Source: Candidatus Sungiibacteriota bacterium
GTDB taxonomy: Bacteria; Patescibacteriota; Minisyncoccia; Sungbacterales; HO2-52-23
DNA length: 44,782 nucleotides
Direction of reading: 5' to 3'
Assembly (NCBI GenBank): GCA_016186095.1
Contig: JACPMG010000001.1
Coordinates: 1-44,782 of the forward strand
Shown here: positions 7,275-17,144 of the stretch, in pieces
Numbering within the stretch: the first letter of the stretch is position 1
How the letters are laid out: each line of letters begins with the position of its first letter
The notes under the pieces: generated by a model
Seen by the model: only the letters and a program-made list of their open reading frames with translations
Told to the model about the DNA's origin: nothing
Database searches by the model: none
Program-made: the position numbers and the translations under genes

Positions 7275-8252
7275 ATGAATAAGATACTTTTTACTTTACT
7301 TCTAGCGCTTCTGCCGCTTTTCGCCTCCGCCCAATTTACCCGGGATCTTTATTTTGGCATGTATAATAATCCCGACGTCGTGCGTCTGCAGGAGTTTTTG
7401 CGCGGGCGGGGATTTTTCACCTATCCCGTATCAACGGGAAATTATTTTAGCGTGACACTGGATGCCGTGAGAAAATTCCAAAAAGCAAACGGTATTTCTC
7501 CGGTAGGAGGTTACTTCGGGACTCAGTCGCGCTTAGCGGCTAATCGGATGCTCGCTACCTCTCCGGCATTTACCGTATCCGGCTCATCCGCGGCTGGTTC
7601 TTCGCCCCTTCGGTCACCATACAAAGGGAAGATTGCGATCGGCTCGGTCTCCGGCACCAGTGAAACTCCGGAATCTGAATCCGTCAGTATGGAGAATAGA
7701 AGCCAGACCGAGAAAATTTCCATAACCGGATTTATTATTGAGAATTCGCGGGGCGAGCGTTTTATAATTCCTAAAGGTTACGACCTGCCGGGCTTTTCCG
7801 CGCCGGCCCAAGATTCCATAATCTTGAAACCAGGGGAGCGCGCGGTGATCACCGCAGGACGGCAGGAGAGGCGCATGGATTTCAGGGCCAATCTTTGTAC
7901 GGGATATTTTGATGAGTCCAGCAGCTTTACGCCCTATCTATATCATCAATGTCCGCGCCCGGACACCAGAAAGCTGATCAGTTTGTCCGACAGATGCCTG
8001 CGTATTATTGACTCTACTTCATCATGCCGTCAGGCAAAATTTGAAGGTTTTGTGGACTCCGACTGCTCCGTATATTTGAACGAGCATTTAAACTACGCCG
8101 GATGCGTCAGAGATTACCGTTCGCGCCAGGATTTCTATTCCAAAGAATGGTTTATCTGGATGCAGCGAGATAAAGAATTTTTCAGAAATGTACACGATAA
8201 AGTTATTTTGCGGGATACGATAGGCAAGGTGGTGGATGAGCATTCGTATTAA
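7275..8252 (+). CDS. secreted peptidoglycan-binding-domain protein
   Basis: Signal peptide MNKILFTLLLALLPLFASA; PDVVRLQEFLRGRGFF...YFSVTLDAVRKFQKANGISPVGGYFGTQSRLAANRML (PG_binding_1). Confidence 0.85.
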   Translation: MNKILFTLLLALLPLFASAQFTRDLYFGMYNNPDVVRLQEFLRGRGFFTYPVSTGNYFSVTLDAVRKFQKANGISPVGGYFGTQSRLAANRMLATSPAFTVSGSSAAGSSPLRSPYKGKIAIGSVSGTSETPESESVSMENRSQTEKISITGFIIENSRGERFIIPKGYDLPGFSAPAQDSIILKPGERAVITAGRQERRMDFRANLCTGYFDESSSFTPYLYHQCPRPDTRKLISLSDRCLRIIDSTSSCRQAKFEGFVDSDCSVYLNEHLNYAGCVRDYRSRQDFYSKEWFIWMQRDKEFFRNVHDKVILRDTIGKVVDEHSY

Positions 8253-8257
8253 CTATG

Positions 8258-8331
8258 TATCGCAAAACGTGTAACGTGTATCGCAAGAAATTTTATGCTT
8301 GCGTTACACGATATACGCTACACGTTATATG
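8258..8331. repeat. inverted pair of 7-bp-period degenerate tandem repeats
   Basis: Left arm ACGTGTA ACGTGTA TCGCAAG; right arm CTTGCGT TACACGA TATACGC TACACGT TATATGA. Confidence 0.8.
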
Positions 8332-9660
8332 AGGTTATCTTTTCACGGTGGCGCTCAAGAAGTAACTGGAGCTTGTTACTTGTTGGAGGCCTCAAAATTC
8401 AAAATTCTTATTGACTGTGGACTCTTCCAGGGATGTGACGAGTGCGCCGATTTAAATTTCGAAAAGTTTAAATTTAAACCCCGGGAAATAGACGCAGTTT
8501 TTATCACCCACGCCCATCTTGACCACGTGGGACGCCTCCCAAAATTAGTCCGCGAAGGTTTTTCCGGGAAAATTTATTCCACCGCTCCCACGCGCGAACT
8601 TGCGCGGCTGATTCTTGAGGATGCCCTGCATCTTGCCCGGCGCCAAAAAAATGAGCTTTATCGCGAGGAAGATTTGGAGAAAACATTTGCTCGCTGGGAA
8701 GATCTTCCATACGAAAAGGAAGTGGAGATAGACGGGATTAGAGTAAAATTCAATGACGCGGGACATATTTTGGGTTCAGCCACGGTTGAATTTTGGCTTG
8801 AAAAAAAGCATTTTCTTTTTACCGGGGACTTGGGCAATACGCCCTCGGCATTATTGCCTTCGCCGGACGTAGTTCGTGATATAGAGTATTTGATTATTGA
8901 ATCTACTTATGGAGGCCGGCTGCACGAGAAGCCGGAGGAACGGGTGCTGAATCTTGAGCGCGCGGTGGAAGATACGGCTGCTCGCAAAGGTGTTCTAATG
9001 ATTCCCGCTTTTGCCACCGAGCGCACACAGGACATATTGTTTTATCTTAATGAGATGCTGCTTTTCAGGCGCATTCCGGAGATGCCGGTTTTTGTGGATT
9101 CGCCCTTGGCTATTCGCGCCACGGAAGTTTACGAGCGCCACGTAATGTACTATAAGGAAGAGATCAAAGAGCTTTATCGCGAGCATCCGCATCTTTTCCA
9201 ATTTAAAAAACTTAAGTTTACCCAGACCGTTGAGGAATCAAAAAAAATAAATGATGTCCCGGCGCCCAAAGCCATCATCGCCGGATCGGGTATGATGCAG
9301 GGCGGAAGGATTCTGCATCATCTGCGCCGCTATTTGCTGGACGAAAAAAGCATTTTGTTGATCACCGGCTATCAGGCGGCCGGATCCCTGGGCCGGCGGC
9401 TCATTGATAAAGAAAAAATGGTTAAACTTTTTGGGGAAGAGGTTCCGGTCAACTGCGAGGTCAGAAAGATAAATGGGTTTTCGGCGCACGCGGATAATCC
9501 CCAGCTTTTTTCTTTTGTGGAGCGCACCCGCGACACGCTAAAGAAAGTCTTTGTGGTGCAGGGAGAGGAGGCACAGGCGCTTCACTTTATGCAGGAGATA
9601 AAGGATCGCCTTGGGGTAGAGGCCGTTGCGCCTACGCTTTATGAGTCGTTTAATATATAA
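8329..9660 (+). CDS. metallo-beta-lactamase / beta-CASP RNA exonuclease-like protein
   Basis: FITHAHLDHVGRLP, FTGDLGN, ESTYGGRLHE, IAGSGMMQGGRILHHLRRYL, NGFSAHADNPQL motifs. The ORF-track start 8299 lies inside the repeat; ATG at 8329 is likely real. Confidence 0.92.
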   Translation: MRLSFHGGAQEVTGACYLLEASKFKILIDCGLFQGCDECADLNFEKFKFKPREIDAVFITHAHLDHVGRLPKLVREGFSGKIYSTAPTRELARLILEDALHLARRQKNELYREEDLEKTFARWEDLPYEKEVEIDGIRVKFNDAGHILGSATVEFWLEKKHFLFTGDLGNTPSALLPSPDVVRDIEYLIIESTYGGRLHEKPEERVLNLERAVEDTAARKGVLMIPAFATERTQDILFYLNEMLLFRRIPEMPVFVDSPLAIRATEVYERHVMYYKEEIKELYREHPHLFQFKKLKFTQTVEESKKINDVPAPKAIIAGSGMMQGGRILHHLRRYLLDEKSILLITGYQAAGSLGRRLIDKEKMVKLFGEEVPVNCEVRKINGFSAHADNPQLFSFVERTRDTLKKVFVVQGEEAQALHFMQEIKDRLGVEAVAPTLYESFNI

Positions 9661-9669
9661 TGGAAGTGT

Positions 9670-10248
9670 ATGAAGCCGACTCCCCATACCCACTTAAAAT
9701 ACAAAATTTGTATCTCCGGAGCCGCAGAGACCGGGCATTGCAGCGAGGACGCGCTGGAAAAAACCAAAGAACTGGCGAGGCAGGTGATTTTACATAATGC
9801 CGTTTTAGTAACCGGAGCCACCACCGGCGCGCCTTTTTGGGCCGCGATTGGCGCCAAAGACGCCGGAGGATTTGTGATTGGGCTCTCTCCGGCCTCGTCC
9901 GAAGCTGAACACGTTAAAAAGTACCGGCTACCCGTTGATTATCATGACATTATAATATACACAGGCTTTGGGTATTCGGGCAGAAACCTTCTACTCACCA
10001 GGTCCGCCGATGCCGTGCTTTTTACCTGCGGACGCATTGGCACCGTCAACGAGTTTACTATTGCCTTTGAGGACAATAAACCCATAGGAGTTCTTACTAG
10101 TACCGGCTGGATGACTGACGATATTATTAAAAAAATAATTGAGGAGGGCCATCGCGGATCAGGAAAAGTTGTTTATGACGACGACCCCAAAACTTTGGTT
10201 GAGAAAGTCTTGGCATTAGTTAAAAAAGAAAAGGTCGTAGAAATTTAA
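9670..10248 (+). CDS. SLOG / LOG-like Rossmann-fold protein (TIGR00725-like)
   Basis: VTGATTGAPFWAAIGAKDAGGFVIGLSPASS...GRNLLLTRSADAVLFTCGRIGTVNEFTIAFEDNKPIGVL. Confidence 0.75.
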   Translation: MKPTPHTHLKYKICISGAAETGHCSEDALEKTKELARQVILHNAVLVTGATTGAPFWAAIGAKDAGGFVIGLSPASSEAEHVKKYRLPVDYHDIIIYTGFGYSGRNLLLTRSADAVLFTCGRIGTVNEFTIAFEDNKPIGVLTSTGWMTDDIIKKIIEEGHRGSGKVVYDDDPKTLVEKVLALVKKEKVVEI

Positions 10249-10250
10249 CC

Positions 10251-10328
10251 CCGATACAAATATACGAATGAATACCAATGCAACGAATAGTTATTAGTAT
10301 AATTAGTATGCATTAGTATATTGGTATC
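10251..10328. repeat. imperfect inverted repeat with ~39-nt arms built of ~9-10-bp repeat units
   Basis: Left CGATACAAATATACGAATGAATACCAATGCAACGAATAG; right TTATTAGTATAATTAGTATGCATTAGTATATTGGTATCG. Confidence 0.75.
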
Positions 10329-10334
10329 GCGTTT

Positions 10335-10580
10335 ATGGAGGAGCAAATAGGCAAAATTATTCATTATTACGATAAAATCGGCGTTGCTGTGGTGCGGCTG
10401 GAAGGGGGATTGAAAGCAGGAGATACGGTTCATGTAAAAGGGAAAGTGTCTGATTTTGAGCAGACGGTGGAGTCTATGCAGCTTGATCACAAAGACGTAA
10501 GCTCGGCCAAGAAGGGTGAAGAGGTGGCGGTGAAGTTGAGCGGGAAGGCGAAGGAAGGGGACATTGTTTACAAAAAGTAG
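10335..10580 (+). CDS. stand-alone translation elongation factor-like protein (EF-Tu domain 2-like beta barrel)
   Basis: GKIIHYYDKIGVAVVRLEGGLKAGDTVHVKGKVSDFEQTVESMQLDHKDVSSAKKGEEVAVKLSGKAKEGDIVYK. Confidence 0.8.
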   Translation: MEEQIGKIIHYYDKIGVAVVRLEGGLKAGDTVHVKGKVSDFEQTVESMQLDHKDVSSAKKGEEVAVKLSGKAKEGDIVYKK

Positions 10581-10583
10581 AGC

Positions 10584-11720
10584 ATGCCGAAGTTTTTGCA
10601 AGCTGTTTTAATATTGTCCGGCATGATCATCGGCGCGGGGATGTTCGGCATCCCTTTTTCTTTCGCGCGCGCCGGATTTTGGCTTGGTACGGCGGAGCTC
10701 GTGGTGCTTGCCGGTGCGACGTTGTTGATTCACACTCTTTACGGTGAAGTAGTTTTAAAAACCGGAGAATATCATCGTCTTCCTGGTTATGTAGCCGTCT
10801 ATCTTGGCGATCGGGCAAAGATATTGGCCCGCGCCTCCGCAATTTTTGGCCTCTCTGGAACTCTTCTTGCCTATGTGATTCTCGGAGCCGTGTTTTTGAA
10901 CGCCATTTTTAAGAATGTTTGGGGCGGGCCGGGCGAGCTGGGCTGGGCAGTGGCTATTATGATCGCCGGTGCGGGCGTAAATCTCTTCCCGCTAAAAAGA
11001 GAGGCGCTTCTTAACGGAATCCTTACCGCGCTCCTCATAGGATTTATTATAGTTCTTATTTTTCTTCTGTTTCCCGGCGCGTCCTTGGAAAATATTGGCG
11101 GGTGGGACGTTAAAAATATTTTTCTGCCTTATGGCATACTCCTTTTCGCGTTATCCGGCGGCGCGGTTGTGCCGGAAGTGGTAACGCTTCTGGGAAAGGA
11201 CCGGACTAGGGTGCGCGGGGCGATTTTTCTGGGAACACTCATGCCCGCGGTTCTTTACTTTTTTTTCGCGCTCGCGGTCGTAGGGGTTGCCGGGGCGGGC
11301 GTAAGTTCGGAGGCCATCTCCTCGCTCCTGCCTTTTGTCGGAGATCGCGTAGTGCTTTTGGGAAGCGTTATCGGATTTCTCGCGGTGTTTACTTCTTTTA
11401 TCGTGTTGAATTCCAACTTTCAGGCCATGCTTACTCTTGATTTTGGATTCAGGCCTTCGCGCGCCTGGGCGGCGGTCTCTTTGATTCCGCCGCTGCTTTA
11501 CTTTTTTGGATTTCAAAATTTTATTGTCGTTATCGGCGCGGTGGGGGCCTTGGGCGTGGGCGTGGACATGGCCCTGCTCATTGCCGTCTATCATAAGATA
11601 CAAAAAATTGCGGGAATAGTTTCCGCCCGCTCCTATTTATGGAAATTTCTGCTGTATACTATGATTGCCGCCGGAGCGGTGTATGCCTTATACGATTCTA
11701 TGGCGTATCGGTTTTTTTAA
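10584..11720 (+). CDS. amino acid permease (aromatic amino acid permease-like)
   Basis: AVLILSGMIIGAGMFGIPFSFARAGF, multiple TM helices, ALSGGAVVPEV. Confidence 0.82.
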   Translation: MPKFLQAVLILSGMIIGAGMFGIPFSFARAGFWLGTAELVVLAGATLLIHTLYGEVVLKTGEYHRLPGYVAVYLGDRAKILARASAIFGLSGTLLAYVILGAVFLNAIFKNVWGGPGELGWAVAIMIAGAGVNLFPLKREALLNGILTALLIGFIIVLIFLLFPGASLENIGGWDVKNIFLPYGILLFALSGGAVVPEVVTLLGKDRTRVRGAIFLGTLMPAVLYFFFALAVVGVAGAGVSSEAISSLLPFVGDRVVLLGSVIGFLAVFTSFIVLNSNFQAMLTLDFGFRPSRAWAAVSLIPPLLYFFGFQNFIVVIGAVGALGVGVDMALLIAVYHKIQKIAGIVSARSYLWKFLLYTMIAAGAVYALYDSMAYRFF

Positions 11721-13230
11721 GATCAGTCTGGTGCAGCTTAATGGCTTTTTCAAACAGGGCTACGTACTCCACGGCCGAGCGCTCCCACGAAAAATCTTTT
11801 TCCATGGCGCGGCGCTGCATTTTTTGCCATGGTTCTTGGTGGCGCCAGTTGACGAAGGCGCGTATGGTCGCGATGAGCAGAGCGGTGGAAGAGGGCTCTT
11901 TGAAAAGAAATCCGGTGCCGCGATCTTTTTCAGGGATAAAATCTTCAACGGTGTCGGCAAGCCCTCCCACGTTGTTGGCGACCGGTATTGCGCCAAAACG
12001 CATGGCTTCCATCTGCACGAGCCCTGCCGGTTCAAAAAGGGACGGGATAAGCAGGACATCGGTCCCGGCGTATATGAGCCGCGACAATTCGTCATCAAAC
12101 TGCAGGTGTACGCCGACCTGCTGGGGGAATTTTCCGGCGAGCTCGTGGAAGAATTGCATTATTTCCGGTTCTCCCTCGCCTAGAACAATCAGTTGGCCGG
12201 AGGTGGACTTAAGCAGAGAATCGATGATCGGGCGCAGGAGGTCGAAGCCCTTTTGTTTTTGCAGGCGCGATACGATTCCTAGCACGAAAGAATTTTTATT
12301 TTCCGGAAGGCCGAATCTTTTTTGTAGGGCCGTTTTATTTTCTATCCTGTCGTCCAAAGTTTGGGAGGAAAAATTTTTAGCAAGCAGGGGGTCGCGGCCC
12401 GGGTCGTTGGTCTCGTAATCTATGCCGTTGAGTATTCCGTAAAGCCTGCCGCGGCGTTCGCGGAGGAGCGAATCCAGCCCTTCGCCGAATTCTTCGGTCA
12501 TGATTTCTTGCGCGTAGGTGGGGGATACGGTATTTACTATATCGGCGTGGAGTATCCCCCGGCGCATGGAGTTTATGCTATTCATCCGCTCCCCGAAAAA
12601 ATCCGGGATCGGCGAGTGCCCATCATCCCGTTCCGTTTCGGGGACAAAACGATGATGCTGCAACGGCCCCTGGGAAGCCCGGTTGTGGATGGAGAAGACG
12701 GAAGCGATATTTTCCAGACGTGTGTATTTGGAGTAGTCGCGCCGGAGGAAATCCGGCAGGAAGCCGGTCATGCAGTCCGTGCTGGTGATCACGTCGGGCG
12801 TCCATTCGCGATAAAGATTTAAAAATTCCAAAGCGCCCCGTGAGAGCAGGGCGAAACGGATCCTATCGTCAATGTAGCCGTAAGCGTTGGAGCGCAATTC
12901 ATAGTACTCCTGATTTTCTAGAAGATAAGTCGGCGCCGGATCCGGGCCGGTACCGGATCCTTCGTGAGCGAGCACGTTGCAGGCGAGGCGAGGACCTTGG
13001 TTATCCGGAGACGTGGGCACCTCCAGCCCTCTTTGTATGACCCTAAGACCGTGGTTACGCGGAATGGTCCCGTACCGCGGTATCATTACTCGCGCGTCAT
13101 GCCCGAGTCTGCGAAGCGCCCGCGGCAGGGAAAACATCACTTCGCCCAAGCCGCCTACTTTAGCAAACGGCGACTCTTCGGTGGTGACGAAAAGGATTTT
13201 TAATTTTTCTGCGCTTGGCCAAAATTTCAT
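11698..13230 (-). CDS. glgA: glycogen/starch synthase (GT5)
   Basis: KILFVTTEESPFAKVGGLGEVMFSLPRALRRLGHDARVMIPRYGTI...GILNGIDYE...SRLQKQKGFDLL...SLFEPAGLVQMEAMRFGAIPVANNVGGLADTV. Start chosen at MKFWPSAEKL. Confidence 0.93.
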   Translation of the reverse strand: MKFWPSAEKLKILFVTTEESPFAKVGGLGEVMFSLPRALRRLGHDARVMIPRYGTIPRNHGLRVIQRGLEVPTSPDNQGPRLACNVLAHEGSGTGPDPAPTYLLENQEYYELRSNAYGYIDDRIRFALLSRGALEFLNLYREWTPDVITSTDCMTGFLPDFLRRDYSKYTRLENIASVFSIHNRASQGPLQHHRFVPETERDDGHSPIPDFFGERMNSINSMRRGILHADIVNTVSPTYAQEIMTEEFGEGLDSLLRERRGRLYGILNGIDYETNDPGRDPLLAKNFSSQTLDDRIENKTALQKRFGLPENKNSFVLGIVSRLQKQKGFDLLRPIIDSLLKSTSGQLIVLGEGEPEIMQFFHELAGKFPQQVGVHLQFDDELSRLIYAGTDVLLIPSLFEPAGLVQMEAMRFGAIPVANNVGGLADTVEDFIPEKDRGTGFLFKEPSSTALLIATIRAFVNWRHQEPWQKMQRRAMEKDFSWERSAVEYVALFEKAIKLHQTDLKKTDTP

Positions 13231-13270
13231 GTATTTTTGCGCTTCTGCAATTTTAGCATAGGATAGACAT

Positions 13271-14527
13271 ATGGGAAAGCTGGTTGAGGCACCCCGGGCG
13301 GTCTTGCGCCGCCAGACCATTTCCGATTACCGCGTTTTTACACCCCGTTTGGTTGAAGAAGTAGCGAGGCTGGCCCGACGCCTGGGGACGCTCTCGGTTT
13401 TGCACATAAATTCTACGCTATCCGGAGGAGGCGTGGCCGAACTTTTAAGAAGTCAGGTGCCTCTGGAGAGGTCTTTGGGGATAATAAGCCGATGGTTTTT
13501 TATTTCCGCGCCCCGCGATTTTTTTAAGGTAACCAAAAAACTGCATAATCTACTTCAGGGAAAGCCCGGCATGCTCGCCAAAGAGGAGCAGCAAACCTAT
13601 AAACGGGCAGCAAGGGATCTCGCGGGTTCACTGCGGGGCATACTTAGAAAAGCGGCGAGCACGAAGACGGTGGTTATACTGCACGACCCGCAGACGCTTC
13701 CTTTAATAAATGCGATTCCCCGGGAGATTCCGGTCATCGTTCGCCTGCACATTGACCTTTCCAGCCCCAACCGCCGTGCCCTAAGATTTATCCACCCCCT
13801 TCTTAGGAAAGCAAGATATGTAGTGATCTCGCATCGCGCTTATCATCTTTGGCGCGATGAGAGATTAAAAATTCGCGTGATGGCGCCGGCCATTGATCCT
13901 TTCACGGCAAAAAATAGGGAACTTTCCCCGCCCCGCGCCTTGCGGATTTTGTTTGACAACGGTCTTAACATCAATAAGCCAATACTTGCCCAGGTTTCTC
14001 GTTTTGACCCGTGGAAGGATCCTTTAGGAGCGATCAAGACCTACGGTCTTGCCAAAAATAAAATCCCCGCTCTGCAATTGATTCTGGCCGGTAAGTATGC
14101 GGCGGATGATCCCGAGGGCGCCGCTATATTTGAAGCCGTATCCAAACATGCCCGCGGGGATCCTGACATCTTTTTATTCACCGAACACGATGATACTTTT
14201 ATTAATGCGGTACAGCGCGCGTCTGACGTTATTTTGCAAAAATCGTTGAGGGAAGGTTTTGGGTTGACGGTGACCGAGGCTATGTGGAAGGGAAAGGCGG
14301 TGGTTGGCGGAAAAACCGCGGGAATCGGGTTGCAGATCCGGAACGGTAAGAATGGATTTTTCGCATCTTCTCCCGAGGAGGCGGCGCGCGCGGTCGTTCA
14401 TCTGCTGCGGGACGAGCGCTTGAGGACCAAAATCGGGAAAGCTGCGCGCGAAACCGTGAGGAGAGAATTCCTTTTTGCGCGCCTGATGCGCGATCATCTA
14501 AAGTTATACCAAGAAGTATATGAATGA
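13271..14527 (+). CDS. GT4 glycosyltransferase, trehalose synthase (TreT)-like
   Basis: VLHINSTLSGGGVAELLRSQVPL...VVILHDPQTLPLI...VQRASDVILQKSLREGFGLTVTEAMWKGKAVVGG. Confidence 0.85.
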   Translation: MGKLVEAPRAVLRRQTISDYRVFTPRLVEEVARLARRLGTLSVLHINSTLSGGGVAELLRSQVPLERSLGIISRWFFISAPRDFFKVTKKLHNLLQGKPGMLAKEEQQTYKRAARDLAGSLRGILRKAASTKTVVILHDPQTLPLINAIPREIPVIVRLHIDLSSPNRRALRFIHPLLRKARYVVISHRAYHLWRDERLKIRVMAPAIDPFTAKNRELSPPRALRILFDNGLNINKPILAQVSRFDPWKDPLGAIKTYGLAKNKIPALQLILAGKYAADDPEGAAIFEAVSKHARGDPDIFLFTEHDDTFINAVQRASDVILQKSLREGFGLTVTEAMWKGKAVVGGKTAGIGLQIRNGKNGFFASSPEEAARAVVHLLRDERLRTKIGKAARETVRREFLFARLMRDHLKLYQEVYE

Positions 14528-17141
14528 AGGTAAAAAAGCGGTCATTTCTCCGGAGTCCACGCGCCAGCCTTTTTGGGCGATGAAGATAGAGGAAGTATTC
14601 GGGGTTCTGGAATCAAATCCGGACGGCCTGGCCGAAAAAGAGGTTATTACCCGTACCGGTGTCTTCGGGAAAAATGAGATTTCTTATCGTGATCCTCTGG
14701 GCTGGGCGCGGATTGTTTTAAATCAGTTCCGCAGTCCGCTTATTTTAATTCTGGTCGCGGCCGGAGCGCTTACTTTATTTTTGCGGGAGTGGACGAATGC
14801 CGCGGTGATAGCGGCCGCGGTTTTGGTTAACACAGCTCTGGGATTCTATCAGGAGAACAAAGCCGAGACGGCGCTTGAGGCCTTGAAGTCGTATGTTCGT
14901 ACTAGGGCTAGGATCAAGCGGGCGGGCCGGGAGAGAGAAATTGACTCATCGGAACTTGTACCCGGGGATATCATTCGTATATCGCAGGGAGATCGGGTGC
15001 CGGCCGACGCCCGGATTTTTTTCTCCAACAGTTTGGAAATAGACGAATCGGTGCTTACCGGGGAATCCCTGCCGGTCGGCAAGGGGACGGACGAGCTTTC
15101 GGCCGGGACTGCCCTGCCGGAAAGGACGTGCATGGCTTACGGCGGCACCTTCGCAGTACAGGGGTTTGGCGACGCCATCGTTGTTAAGACCGGAAACGAA
15201 ACCGAATTCGGGCGGATCGCCGCGCTGGTTGAGGGCAAGGAGCGCGAGCCCACGCCGCTGCAGCGCGCTATGGCAAGATTTAGTTCCCGTGCCGGGATGG
15301 TTCTCGCGGTTATGGTCGCGGCTCTTTTCATACTGGGGGTTGCCTCCGGAAAAGATATTTTGGAAATGTTTCTGATAGCCGTTGCCGTTGCAGTTTCGGC
15401 CGTGCCGGAAGGACTTCCGGTGGCACTCACCGTAATTCTTGCCGTGGGGGTTGAGCGTCTTGCCGCGCGGCGAGGCGTGGTGCGCCGACTCTTGGCCGCA
15501 GAAACTCTGGGGTCGGTCAGCCTCATTTTAACTGACAAGACCGGAACTCTTACCCAGGGTAAAATGGAGCTATCCCTAGTTTTGCCGCAGCGTGAGAAAA
15601 ACCCCGATGCCGAAAAACACCTGCTTCTGGATGCCGTGTTAAATACGGACGTGATTATAGAAAATCCGGAGGATAGCCCTGCCGAGTGGAGAATGTTTGG
15701 CAGGGCCCTGGAAGTAGCGCTGGTACGGGGGGCGGCTGAACGCGGGGTTTCCTTTGCCGCAAGAAATGACCACCAAATTATTGACCGTCTTCCTTTCGGG
15801 TCCGAACATAAATTTTCCGCGGCTCTCGCCCATACCGAAGATCACGGTCACACCGTGCTTTTCGGGGCGCCAGACGTGCTTCTGGGCTTCACTAAACTTA
15901 CCGTTGAAGAACGTGATGTAATTTCGCGCCAGATTGAAGATTTGGCAAGGATAGGGGAGCGGGTTCTGGGCGTGGTGACCAAACGTGTTGCCAAAGATCA
16001 TCGTAAAATTTCTCTTTCTTCGCCGGCGGGATTTGAATTTGCCGGCCTTCTTACTTTTCGCGACCCGCTTCGCCCGACGGTAGCAGAAGCTGTCCGGCGG
16101 ATAAAAGACGCAGGAGTAAATACCATTATAGTAACGGGCGATCACAAAGGAACGGCCGAGGCGGTGGCGCGGGAGATCGGCCTGGTTAACGGAAAAGGAG
16201 CGGTGCTTACCGGGGACGACCTCAATTATCTTAAAGAAGACGAGCTTGAGGTACGAGCTAAAGAAGTCAGCGTGTACGCCCGGGTAACTCCGGAACAGAA
16301 GGTTTTGATCGCCAATCTTTATAAAAAGTTGGGCGCTACGGTGGCGGTTACCGGAGATGGGGTAAATGACGCGCCGGCATTGCAGGCCGCGGATATTGGA
16401 GTGGCCGTAGGTTCGGGCACGGATGTTGCCAAGAGTGCTGCCGATCTTATTGTTCTTGACGACAACTTTGAAACTATTGTGGCTGCGGTTGAGGAGGGGC
16501 GGAGGATTTTGGACAACATAAGAAAAGTGATCGTATATTTACTCTCCGATTCTCTGGACGAGCTTCTTTTGATCGGCGGGGCGGTACTCACCGGTTTGGC
16601 GCTGCCCCTTAATGCCCTGCAGATTCTTTTCGTGAATTTTTTTTCCGACAGTTTTCCGGCGGTTGCCCTCGCGTTTGAAAAAGGAATAGACGGCTTGAGC
16701 TCCCGTCCCCGCAGGCTTGACCGCAATCTGTTTGATCCGGAAGTCAGATTTCTTCTTCTGGCCATCGGAATTCCAACCTCGGCTCTGCTCTTTGGGCTTT
16801 ACTACGCCCTGCTTAAGTTGGGATTTGGACCGGAGCTAGTGAGGACTTTTACTTTTGCCGCTTTTGGAACGTATACGCTCCTGCTTTCTTTCTCCATCAG
16901 GAGTCTTGAAAAAAGCATTTTCTCTTACAATCCGTTTTCCAATAAGTATCTGGTCTTGGGAGTGTTGGCGGGAATTTTACTCACCGCCTTGGTAATTTAT
17001 GTCCCATACCTGCAGTCCATTTTTGAAACGGCGCCGCTTACTTGGCCGTGGGTTCTGGGGGTTTTGGGGGTAGGAGTTTTAAATATCTTGGCGGTTGAGT
17101 TTGGGAAATGGATTTTTAGGAGAGGCATTATAAAAATGTAG
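14520..17141 (+). CDS. P-type cation-transporting ATPase (Ca2+-ATPase-like)
   Basis: VLTGESLPVGK, AVPEGLPVALTVILA, LTDKTGTLTQGKM, VTGDGVNDAPALQAADIGVAVGSGTDVAK. Confidence 0.95.
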   Translation: MNEGKKAVISPESTRQPFWAMKIEEVFGVLESNPDGLAEKEVITRTGVFGKNEISYRDPLGWARIVLNQFRSPLILILVAAGALTLFLREWTNAAVIAAAVLVNTALGFYQENKAETALEALKSYVRTRARIKRAGREREIDSSELVPGDIIRISQGDRVPADARIFFSNSLEIDESVLTGESLPVGKGTDELSAGTALPERTCMAYGGTFAVQGFGDAIVVKTGNETEFGRIAALVEGKEREPTPLQRAMARFSSRAGMVLAVMVAALFILGVASGKDILEMFLIAVAVAVSAVPEGLPVALTVILAVGVERLAARRGVVRRLLAAETLGSVSLILTDKTGTLTQGKMELSLVLPQREKNPDAEKHLLLDAVLNTDVIIENPEDSPAEWRMFGRALEVALVRGAAERGVSFAARNDHQIIDRLPFGSEHKFSAALAHTEDHGHTVLFGAPDVLLGFTKLTVEERDVISRQIEDLARIGERVLGVVTKRVAKDHRKISLSSPAGFEFAGLLTFRDPLRPTVAEAVRRIKDAGVNTIIVTGDHKGTAEAVAREIGLVNGKGAVLTGDDLNYLKEDELEVRAKEVSVYARVTPEQKVLIANLYKKLGATVAVTGDGVNDAPALQAADIGVAVGSGTDVAKSAADLIVLDDNFETIVAAVEEGRRILDNIRKVIVYLLSDSLDELLLIGGAVLTGLALPLNALQILFVNFFSDSFPAVALAFEKGIDGLSSRPRRLDRNLFDPEVRFLLLAIGIPTSALLFGLYYALLKLGFGPELVRTFTFAAFGTYTLLLSFSIRSLEKSIFSYNPFSNKYLVLGVLAGILLTALVIYVPYLQSIFETAPLTWPWVLGVLGVGVLNILAVEFGKWIFRRGIIKM

Positions 17142-17144
17142 GGC

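Noticed and set aside
8299-8328. Beta-CASP gene start at TTG 8299 (MRYTIYATRY)
   Set aside because: This peptide is translated from the heptad repeat; ATG at 8329 begins the family-like sequence.
13231-13320. glgA start at 13320
   Set aside because: The extension overlaps the divergent TreT-like gene start and has no GlgA-like sequence; MKFWPSAEKLKILFVTTEE at 13230 fits better.
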